A DNA stretch of 64,000 bases, taken from contig DAOLDD010000013.1 in NCBI GenBank assembly GCA_035327585.1, positions 1 to 64,000 of the forward strand, written 5' to 3'. A program made the translations under genes and the position numbers. Origin of the DNA: JAMLJG01 sp035327585 (GTDB lineage: Bacteria; Verrucomicrobiota; Kiritimatiellia; CAIVKH01). Under the pieces are notes generated by a model. The model had not been told where the DNA came from. It made no database searches and saw nothing but the letters and a program-made list of their open reading frames with translations. Position 1 is the stretch's first letter. Each line of letters starts with the position of its first letter. This document shows positions 37,701-49,700 of this stretch, one piece after another.

Positions 37701-40700
37701 TCGCGATGAGCGGCATCATCTCCGGCGCTTTTTCGCTGACGAAGGTCGGGTCCGGACTGCTGACATTGAGCGGGAACAACACGTTTAGCGGAGGCCTCGT
37801 GATTCCGGCCGGTACGGTTTCCGCCACATCGGACGCAAATGCGCTGGGCGGCGGCGGCACCGGAACGGTCACCCTGGGCGATACCGGCGGCAGCGCCAAC
37901 GCTGTACTCCAGGGCGATGGGCGGACGTTCGCGAATCCCATCACGGTCGCGTCGGGCAGCAGCGGGACGGCCACGATTCGCAATAACAGCGGCACAACCA
38001 TCCTGTCTGGCGGAGTTACGTTGAACAAACCCGTGCGCCTGGTCACGGGCTCGACCGCGCTGAACATCACTGGCGGCCTCACCGGTTCCAGCGGGGTAAC
38101 CGTTGCGCTCGACGCCGGATCGGGCCGGGTTCGCCTGCAAACAACGAGCAGCCCGGGGTTCACGGGTGGCGTGACGCTTGAGTCGGGGACACTGGAATTG
38201 TCGAATGCCAACATGTTGTCCTCCGACAACGCGGTCACGATGTCGGCGGGCTCAACATTGGATCTTCGCGCCGGCAACACGATTGCCTCGCTGTCCGGGG
38301 ATGGCACGATCACGCGTGGCGGCGGCTCGCCGACCTTGACGATCAGTCCCTCCGCCGGTTCCACGTCTTTCGCCGGAAGCCTGGACAATGGCGCGGGCAC
38401 CCTGGCGCTGACCAAGTCCGGCGCGGGCACGCAGGTCCTCACCGGCGCCAGCACGTACAGCGGCAATACGACGGTCAGCGCGGGCACACTGGTTCAGAAC
38501 GGCACGAACACCAGCTCCGCCGTTTCGGTTTCCTCGGGCGCGACGTTGATGGGCGGCGGCGCGATCGCCGACCTGACCGTGACCGGCACGGTGCGACCGG
38601 GCAACAGCGCCTCCGCGATCGGTCGCCTCGCGGTCGCCTCGCTGACCATGAACAACGGTTCCGCGGCGCGCTTCAAGCTCGGTGACGCCTCCAACGCGAC
38701 CGACCGCGACTTCATCAGCAATAGCGGCTCGGCCACAATCAACGCGACCTCGACGATCCAACTCGACGACAGCCAGATCAGCAACTGGGACCCGTCGCAG
38801 AGTTACTCGTGGGACCTGATCGAGGGCGGCATTTCCTCCGTCGCGAATTTCTCGCTGGACGACACGACGCACTTCGCCTCCTCGAAGGCGGGCGGCTCGT
38901 TCAGCCTCTCCGCGAGCGGCGGCAACCTTGTCCTCTCCTTCACGCCGGCGGCCGGCGAGCCGGCGACGCAGGCGACGAGCATCACGTTCTCGTCCGTGAC
39001 GGTCAGTTCGATGACGGTGAGCTGGACCATCGGCGACGGCGTGAATCGCATCGTCGTTGCGCGGGCGGGCGGCGCGGTGGACGCCGACCCCAGCGACAGC
39101 AGCACGTACACGGCCGACACCACGTTCGGCAGCGGCTCGGAAATCGGCACCGGCAACTTCGTCGTATCCAACGGAAGTGGCAGCTCCGTCACCGTCACCG
39201 GCTTGACCGCGAACACGGTCTATCACTTCCGCGTCTATGAATACAACGGCACGGCGGGCAATGAGGACTACCTGACCAGCACCGCTTCGGGCAACCCCGC
39301 GAGCCGCACGACACTGGCGGCGGAACCGACGACGCAGGCGAGCGTGGTGACGTTCAGTTCCGTCGGAACGACGTCGATGGGCGTGAGCTGGACCGATGGC
39401 AACGGCGCGAACCGGCTGGTGATCGCGCGTGAGGCCAGCGCGCCGTCCAGTGGGCCGGTGGACGGCACGTCGTACACGGCGGACAGTGACTTTTCCGGCG
39501 GCGGTTCCTCGCTCGGCGGCGGCAAGGTGGTGTATCAGGGTTCGGGCAGCTCTTTTACGCTCTCCGGCCTCACCGCGGCGACCCGCTATTACATACAGGT
39601 CTTCGAATACAACGGCAGCGGGCTCGCGCTGAACTACTTCACGAACACGGCGTCCGGCAACCCCGGCGACCGGTATACGCTATCGACCGAACCCACGGGC
39701 CACGCGGGCAGCTTCGCCGCGGTCGTTGCGTCCAGCAGTTCGATTGATTTGTCGTGGACTGCGGCGGCGGGGCCACCGTCGGGCTACCTCATTCTCCAGC
39801 GCACGGGCGCCGATCCGACGGGCACGCCTACGGACGGGCAGGGCTATTCCGTCAGCGACACGATTGGCGACGGCACGGTGGCGGCGATCGTGACGCCGGG
39901 GTCCGCGACCTCGACCACCATCAGCGGTTTGAGCGCGGGCACGACCTACCACTTCAGCATCGTTCCGTTCAACTGGGACGGCGCAAACGCGCAGACCTAC
40001 AATTACCGCACCGCGGCGACGATCCCGACGGCGAACGCGACCACGTATGCGGCGGAACCGAACACGCAGGCCACGAGCATCACCTTCCCGGCGCGGACCA
40101 AGGACAGCATCGATGTGAGTTGGACCGATGGAAATGGCGCGAATCGCGTCGTCGTTGCGCGCGAAGGGTCCGCGGTCGATGCCGACCCCGTGGATGGCAC
40201 AGGCTACACCGCCGATGCCGAGTTCGGCGCCGGAACGGAAATCGGCACGGGCAACTTCGTGGTCTACAGCGGGTCGGGCAGCAGCTTCACGGCCACCGAC
40301 CTGAAGACCAACACGACCTATCACTTCCGGGTCTATGAATTCAACGGCAGCAGCGGCACCGCGAACTACAACACGAACAGCGCGACGGGCAACCCCGCCA
40401 GCAGCGCCACGGCGGACAACGAACCCGGCATCGGCGTGGGTTCAGGCATCAGCGCATCCACCACGGTCGGCACCGCGCCGTCCGCTGGATCGTTCGTGGT
40501 CACGAATATCGGCGGCAGCCTGCTCTCCTATGTGATCAGCGACGACGTGGGGTGGCTGGCGGTCACCGCGCTCACCGCGACCAACAAGTCGAGCGGCCAG
40601 ACCGAGTCGCATACCGTGACCTACACGGTGACCGGTTTGCATCCCGGCACGAGCAACGCGACGATCACGGTCACGCAGACCGGCGCGGGCGAAAACGCGG

Positions 40701-43700
40701 CCACGAATTCGCCGCAAACGATTCCCGTCACACTGACGCTCAACGCGATCCCGGACCCGACGGCCGTTTTGATCAACGGCGAAGGCCCGGAATTCGCCCG
40801 CCTGTTCTGGACCAAGAACGCCTCCTACGATGTGATGATCGTGCACCGCGAGACGAATACGCCCGCCGTGCCCGCGAACGGCACGCCCTACAGCGTGGGC
40901 GACACCTACGGCAGCGACGGAACCCGTGTGCTCTACAAGGGCGCCGCCGCGACGTTTGAACACGTCGTGCGGCCCGGTTCCACGAATCACTACACGATCT
41001 ATTCGATCAACAACGACCATTACTCCGCGGGCGTGACTGGCGCGGCGACGAACCCGGGCTACGCGGCCAATGTAACGGTCGAATCGTTCGCTTACACCAA
41101 TGCGTTGACCATGGGGTCGCGCAACGGCGGCGCCGGATGGAGCGCGAGCTGGACCGCCAACTCCGGAACGTTCACGGTGAACACCACCCAGTTCACCGCC
41201 ATCAGCGGCTATCCCAGCCGGGCGGGAAACACCATTACCGGGAATAACGCTTCGATCCGCCGCGACTTCACCGCGATCACCAGCGGCAGGATTTATGTGT
41301 CGTTCATGTTGCGCACCGACAATGGAGGAGGAAGCCAATACTCCGGCGTGAGCTTCTTCGACGGCGGCACGGAGGAGAAATTCTTCGGCGAGGGTTTCAG
41401 CCAGGTCAATCAGTTGACCGTGGGCGGAGCCGCCGGCCGTCAACTGGCCAACAATACCGACTACACCATCATCGCGATGTACGATTTTACCAGCGATATG
41501 GCCAAGGCCTTGCTCTACACCAACGCCACGGAAAGCATTCCGACCACTGAGCCGGTTACCTGGCATGTCGAGGAATCCGACGCTTCCATTTCCAGCATCA
41601 ACCGAATCCGGCTGGAGTCAAATGTCGGTACACGGTGGGATGAGATCCGGATCGCGACGAACTACTACGAGTTGCTCCAGATCGAGGAAACCGAGCCCGC
41701 GCTGTTTGTCGGCCCGACCAACTTCTCGGTCACGCTGATGAAGGGCAATGCGTCCTCCAACAGCTTCGCCGTCACCAATCTCGGGTCAAAGGCGCTGCTG
41801 TACACCAACACGATCACCTACGGTTCGGGGTCCGGCTGGCTGACCGTTGCGCCGACCGGCGGCACAATCGCCGGCAGCGCGACCCTCATTCACACGGGCG
41901 TGGTCAGCGCCGTCAGCCAGGCGGCGGGCACCTACGTCGCGACGAACCGCGTCGCGGGCAACCAGACCAACGCGGCGGTTGACGTCGTCTTCGCGATGAC
42001 GGTGACGAACATTCCGCCGCCGACGGCGGTGCTGGCGACGAATGACGGCGCCGAGATGGTAAGAATGTCGTGGACGGCGGCGGGCTCGCTCAACGTGATG
42101 ATCGTGCACCGCGCGGGCGCGGATTTGTCCGCCGACCCGACGGACAACACGCCCTACAGCGTCAACGCGGCGCTTGGCGGCGGTACGGTCATCTTCAACG
42201 GGTCCGCCGCCAGCCGCGAACACGTGGTCGCGCCGGGCACGACGAACTATTACCGCTTCTATTCCGTCAACAACAACCATTACTCGCCGATGGTCGCGGT
42301 GGCGGCGACGACGACCACATACCGGACCGGCGAAATCGTGGACCAGTTTGCCTACACGAATGGAGTCGGCGTCAACGGACTCGGCGGCGGCCAGGGCTGG
42401 ACCAACAACTGGACGGCCACGGGACCGAATATCGCCGCGGATGTCGTGATCACAAACAACGACTTCATGCATCCCTTCAAGAGTAACTGGCCGACCCGTA
42501 ATGCGAACGTTCTCGTTCTCAAGACGACGAACAATTCAACCTATGCGGCCCGCCGCAACTTCGCCGGCATCACCGGCGGCAAAGTCTATATCGCCGCCGA
42601 ATACAGGCGTGCGTTTGACGAAGGCCCGACGGACGGCAAGTTCTCCGGAATCCGGGTCGTAGACGGCACGACCGAGGTCGCGTACTTCGGCGAGCGCGGC
42701 GGTTCGGGCAATGAGGATATCTTCGGCGTGTCGAGTTCGGCGAGCGCCACCTACGGGGCGAACGACTCGTTTGGTCCCACCACCAATTTTCTCATCATCG
42801 GTCGCTACGACTTCGATACGGATGTCTTCTCCGCCATATACTTTACCACGAACGACACCTTGCCTGTCGCGGAGCCCGCGTTCCTCGTCAGCGTGACAAA
42901 CTCGACCATCACCCGGATTGACGGTGTCCAACTGGTTGCCGGTGCGGATAACGGATGGGCGGGCAGCGTTCGTTTCGACGAAGTGCGCGTCGCGACGAAC
43001 TGGTGGGAACTGCTCGGCAACACGCCTGCGCCGCCCTATGCAACCAACTATGTCGTCGGCAATGAGACCAACCATGTTTCTGACGCGCAGGTCAACGCGG
43101 GGACCTTCCCGGTGATGATGGCCTTCCGAGCGGAGGGCGGTGTGGAGTCGACGAACACGATCCCGCCCTATTTCATCCCGAACTTCGACCTGTTCAACCC
43201 GAGCGGCGTGCAGATCGTCACCGACCGGGTCTTCTCGGTCTTCTCCTACCAGGATGGCGGGCTGACGCTGATCGCCTCGAATACGACGCATTCGACGGTC
43301 GTCCCGTCCGGCGTGGTGCTGGGTGTGCACACCGCGCGCTGGAGCGCGATTTCGTCGAACGGGTTCTCGGCGGTGGACGCCGCAACCTTGTCGAACGGCA
43401 CGGCGATCACCTTCACCGTGTTCGATGACGACACGACCACGCCTGATCCCATCGGCATCAATTCCACGAACTCGGGCGGCGGCAGCAGCCGCCTGCTGCA
43501 CATCGCGCAGGGCGCGGCCAATATCGGCGCGAACGGCGCGGCGTCGAACAACATCCAGTACACGATGACCGACGCGGCGTTGACGAACACGACGGCGGCG
43601 AACCCGCTCTTCTTCTGGCTCGGCGCGCGCGACGGATCGGGGCTCAATCGCGACACCTCGAACGCCGACACCAATTCGCATTTGAGCATCGGGTCCGCGA

Positions 43701-46700
43701 TTATCAGCAACGTCGCGAACTACGACGCGAGCCGCAGTTCGGCATTCGCCGACACCTCGGCCGCGCGCGCCACGAACGTATGGACCTGGACGACGGCGTT
43801 CAGCGCCTCGCAGATCGAAAACCTCGTCACGAACTCCGCCGTCGCCGGCTCCAACGCCGTCGTGGCCACCTGGCGCGATGCGGACGCGGATCGCGCGAAC
43901 GATTCCACGATCCTGGTTCACACGCAGGGCTGGCTGCGGGTCACCGACGACGACACCACGCCGCCGACGATCCAGAACTTTAATATCTATGGCGCCCAGG
44001 GTTCGTACACCGTGCGGGTCGATGAACTGACCTCCGGCACCGGCTGGTCGATCACCGGCCGTGTCTCGGATGCGAGCGGCATCAATGTCAACGGCACGAA
44101 CACGGTGCAGCCGAACAACTCGCCCTATTTCGAATTGTGGGATCCCGTGGGCGCGATGCGCTTCCGCAAGGCGTTCGGCGACCTGTCCTTCGCGGACGGT
44201 GGCGCAACCAGTCTCTCCGCCGTCAGCAACGGCGCCGAGGTGGTCAGCGGCGTGACCTTCGTGGATGCCGGCGTATGGACGGCGCGCGTGGTCGTGGCGG
44301 ACAACGACGAGGACTTCGGCAACAACGACCATGCCATTGGAACGAATGAAATTTCGTTCACCGTCGTGCTGGGCGCGACTCTGGGCGGGCTCGGGAGCAG
44401 TCCGGGTCACTTCGCGGTGACGTCGTCCTTCGGCACGGTCACCAGCACCAATCCGTGGCCGCAGTTCTTCGTGACGAACATCGGGTCGGGCACGCTGAAC
44501 TACAATGCCGGCGTCAGCTACAGCGGGGCCGGCGGGTGGCTGACGGTCACGCCGACAAATGGTTCCCTGGCGGGAACGGGCGCGTGGCGGAGCCACACCA
44601 ACAGCATCGACGCCTCCTCGCTGAGCCCGGGCACCTACACGGCGACGATCACCCTGAACGGCGACCAGACGAACGCTGCGCAAACCATCACGGTCACCCT
44701 GCGGGTCTTCGGTTACTATCCGGGCGAAATTGTTGACCAGTTCACCAATTCCTCCGGCTCGTTGGAAGGCATGATTGGTGGAACGGGCTGGTCGGGCGCG
44801 TGGGACAACAACCCGGACGTCGGGTTCTCCATTGATTCCGGCAACCTTACGGTTCCCGGCAACTACCCCGCGGCGGCGGGCAACAAGGTGTGCGGGAATA
44901 CCGCCTCCGACACGGAGCTGCGCGTGTTCCGCGCGTTTGGAACCACCTTCAGCACCGGGAAGGTTTTCATGGCGATGGCCATGCGGAAGAGCGATGGCGA
45001 TCCGAACGGATTCAATGGCATTTCCTTCATGAGCAATTCGACGGAAGTTGCCTTCGCGGGCAAGCTGTTCGGCAGCCAGTTCTTCGGTCTCGACCTCGGC
45101 GCAAACGGGGGCTCGGCCGCGAGCGCCTTCGGCGTAAATGGATCGGGCGACCCCGGCTACTTCTACATCGGCATGTACGATTTCTCCGCCAACCGCTTCT
45201 ACGGTCGCGCGTACAACAACAGCGATTCATTGCCGGTCACGGAGCCGACGTGGTCCGCCACCGGCACGCCGACGGTGGCCATCGGTTCGATCAACGGGTT
45301 GCGCATCGCGGCGCGGAACGAGGGGACGTTCTGCTTCGACGAAGTCCGCGCGGCGTCGAGTTGGGAAGGGCTGCTCAACCAGTTCACGAACGAGCCCAAC
45401 GTGCATGCCAGCGGCATCAACTTCCGCGAGGTCACGCCCTCCACGATGATCGTCGGCTGGACGCCGGGCAACGGCGCGAACCGCATCGTGATCGCGCGTG
45501 AAGGTTCGGCGGTCACATTGAGCCCGACGGACAGCGTGTCGTACGCGTTCAATAGCGACTTCACGTTGGCGCCGGATTTCGGCGGAAACCGGGTCGTGTA
45601 CAACGGCGGCGGCACGAATTTCACGCTCGGCGGCCTCACCGCAACCACGCGCTACTTCTTCGCGATCTACGAATACAACGGCGCCACGCCGAATTACTTC
45701 ACCAACGCCGGCTTCGCGACCGGCAGCCGTTGGACGATTGCGACGGAACCCGCGAATCCAATCGTCACGTTCGACGCGTATCCGGCCTCGGACACGACGA
45801 TGACGAACAAGTGGACGCTTCCGGGCGGCACGCCGGAACCGGACGGCTACCTGATCCTGCGCCGCCAGGGCAGCGCCGTGGTGGACTTCCCGGTCGACGG
45901 CGTCGGCTATACCAACAACCAGCTCCTCCCGAACGCGCGTGTGGCGCTGGTGACGCCGGGCACGGCGATCGAGTTCCTGCAATCCAACATGACGTCGTGC
46001 CTGACGTACCACTTCAAGATATTCCCGTTCCGCTGGAACGGCACAGATGGCGAGACCTACAATTATCTCACCAACTCCGCCGCCACCGCCTCGGCTGAAA
46101 CGGACTGCACGGCGCCGACCCTGCAGGCGAGCAACATCGTCTTCAGCCTGACCGGCACGAACCGCATCACCCTGTCGTGGGAGCGGGGGAACGGGCAGGC
46201 CAGCCTGCTCGTGGTGCGCGGCACGAACGCCGTCAGCGCCGATCCATCCGACGGCACGACCTACACCGCCAGCGCGAACTATGGCAGCGGGTCGCATTTG
46301 GGCGGCGGAAATTATGTCGCCTACCTGGGCACGGGCTCGACTTTGACGGTCACCGGCTTGGTGCCGAATGTCACCTACCACTTCCGCGTATACGAATACA
46401 ACGGTTCCGGTTCTGGTATTGACTACAACACGAACACGGCGGTGAACAACCCGCGCAGCACGGCGACCGCCTCTTTTGGTATCGTCGAAGACAAGTTCGT
46501 CTGGAACTACTTCGGCGACTACGCAAACAATAACCTGAGCGGCGCCAGCACCGGGACCGGATGGACCAATAGCTGGACCACATACGGCGGCTATGTCGCT
46601 GTGGACGACGCCAATTCGCCCGCGTTCAAGGGGTATCCCGCCGATACGCGATCCGGCTGCGGTAATGACTGCAATGACAGTCGGCAGGTCAAGATCGTCA

Positions 46701-49700
46701 CCGTGAGTGATACCTCCTACGGGGCGCGCCGCTACTTCCCGGCCCGGACGAGCGGAAAGATTTATGCCGCGGTGAAGATCAACATACAGGACCCGTCGGA
46801 CACGGCTTCGTGGGCCGGCTTGTCCTTTATGGATGGCGCGACCGAAGTCGGCTTCCTCGGCAAGGGATTCGGAAACACCTTCGACCTGACGCTTGACGAT
46901 AACAATGGAAACGTGCGGACGAACACGACGTTCAACAACAACAGCTCCTGGCAGTTGTTCGGGGGCGTTCCGTACCTCATTGTGCTGCAGTACGACTTTG
47001 ATAATCAAATCCTGCGCGGCATGGGGCTTTCCACGTCTCTGATCCCGCCGGCCATCCCCGAGCTCGAACTCGGATGGAATGTTGAAATTCCCAATGTGAC
47101 GATCTCCCGGATCGACGGCATTCGGATTGGGGGTCGCAATGTCGGCGATTTGATCTTTGACCACATTCGTGTCGGACCGAGCTGGGAGGAAGTCGTCTGG
47201 AACCTGCCCGCGGGCTGGCACGAGGACAACGGCCCGGTGCCGACCCTGGTGTATATCGGAACGAACTATAATTCGGCCGTTTATGACCTCGTTATTACCA
47301 ACCTGAGCGACGCGGAGTTGAAGTCGTCGCAGTTGATTGATTTCGCTGTTCGCTGGGAAAGCCCGGCCTACGGCGTATTCCTGACGAATTCCGTCGGCAC
47401 CAACAGGAATCAGGGTTCGAAGAATGCCCGGGTCAGTCCGAACTGGGATCCGCTCGCGGTCGGAGTGGCGTCGAACATGTTCGGCCTCGACAGGTACTTC
47501 ACGAACCATTTCGGGTTCAACGGCGCGAGTGTGGTCACGACATTCCAGAAAAACGGGTTCAGCGTGACCAACATTGACTTCGATGTGCAGTATTTCGTGA
47601 CCGTGTCGGCGGAGACGGATCCGGGCGGCAGCACCGTTTCTCCGTTCTACGGCGGTTCTGGCTGGGACAACGTGCCGGTCACCCGCGCGCTTACGATCAA
47701 CGAACCGCTCCGGTTCTATGTGTACGACGATGACACCAACGCGCCGGTGCGCGGCAGCCGTCCGTTGCGCGTGTTGACGAACGCGACGATCGCCTCGGCG
47801 CAGACGGCTGGCGAATTCGAGCGCTACTTCGTCTATGACGGAGTGCTGACGCAGGCGGGCATGCGCGTGCAGCTCAATGCATTCGACAGCTACAGCGGCT
47901 TGCAACGCGCCGCGGGCGGGTCCCCGACGACCAACATGTCGATCACGATCCCGTACGTCGCGACGAACGACACGGACAATTTCAGTCCGTCGATGAGCAG
48001 CGATTTCGATGACTCCAGGACGGCGACCGCCACCAGCACCTGGGCGTTCGCCGACTCGCTCTTCACCTGGGACCGCGTGACCGCGATGTGGGGCGGCGAC
48101 GGCAGCGGCGAACAGGGCCAGGATCTCGAAGTGCTCGCCACGATCCCGGACGCCGACGATGACCGCGTGGACGACCAGATGTTCACCAGCAACGCGGTGA
48201 TGGGGTACATCCGCCTGCTGGACGACGACATCGCACCGCCGGCCGTGGGGACGATCCCGCTGGCCGTCACGCTGGGCGCCGCCACCATCGCCCCGTCCAA
48301 CACGGGCAGCCTGGTCGCGGGATGGAATTTCAACAGCAGCGATATCTCCGTCTCGCATGGCGCGGGCACGTTGAGCACGAACAACTTCACCGGCGGCATC
48401 ACGTTTGGCCTCGGCACCACCCTCAACGCCGTCAGCGGCGACCCGGCGGGCAACGACCTGCTGATCACGGGCAACAGCCAGAACGGACGCTACCTCCAGT
48501 TCCAGGTCAGCATGGCCGGCCAGGTCAGCCTGGTGCTGTCATTTGCGATGCAGCGCAGCGCGGCGAACGGGTTCACGAGTTGCCAGGTTTCCTACTCGGT
48601 CGACGGCGTGACCTTCACGAATTTCGGCGCGGCGATCACGCCGGCGGATTCCTACACGGCCTATTCAGTCGACATGAGCGGCGTCAATGCGCTGAACAAC
48701 CAGGCTGCGGTGTACATCCGGTTGACCGTCGACGGCGCCACCAGCGGCGGCGGCACCATTCGCTTCGACAACTTCCAGTTCCGTTCGGGCTATTACTACG
48801 AACTGACCGACGGCCTGTTGGCGACCGTGGCGGCGACGAACGCGCTGAACTTCACGCTGAACTTCTTCGACAGCGCCAGCGGCGTTTCGCGCGGCAACAA
48901 TCCCGCCATCCACACCCACGTCAACATCTCCGGCCTCGCGACGAATGATCCCAACTACAACGCCGCGCGCAGCTCGACGAATACCTCCGTGAACACCTCC
49001 ACCACGACCTGGAGCTTCACGTCGTTCAGTTACAGCCAGATCGGCGACCTGTACGCGCAGGGGACGAACAACCGCGCCATTTACGCGAACCTCGTCGATG
49101 ACGACAACGACCGCGATAACGACCGCGCGTGGGTGACCAATCGCTTCTTCGGACAGTTCCGCGTGATCGACGACGACACCAATACGCCGGTGGTCGCGAA
49201 CATCCGGCCCGGCGCGGGCGACGCGTCCGACCGCCCGTTCTGGGTCATGACCAACAGCGCGACGCCGACCCGCCTGGGCACGGCGTATGACGGAACCGTG
49301 CGCGACAGCCGCCGCTCCGGTACGGGAACCAACTCGGTCTTTGTGTTGTCCGACGCGGAAATGCTGAACGCAGGCAACCGGGGCATCCGTTTCGCCTTCG
49401 GCGCCCAGGATGTCGGATCCGGCCTCGCGCGCGGCAACTCTGGAACGACCAATCAAGTAATGAGCTTCAGCGTCGGAACCAATATTGTCGGCGAAATCAC
49501 GCATTTCGACGCCTCATTGAGCACCGCGGGGAACCCGCTGGTCAATACGACCAACATCTGGGTCTTCACCGATCTCACCTGGGGCGAGGCGGATATTGAC
49601 GGCATGATGGCCGCCGGCGAAATGCCCGTGCGCGTGACCATACCCGACCTCGACAACGACCGGGCCAACGACGCGGCGGTCCTGTACTCGACGCAGGTGG

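Noticed and set aside
45227..48358. Long open frame on the minus strand, opposite the first giant gene (about 1043 codons), and similar ones at 42536-44683 and 49748-51658
   Set aside because: They are antisense to a clearly coding frame, rich in Arg, Val, Gly and Asp without domains, and arise because GC-rich codon use leaves few stops in the opposite frame.
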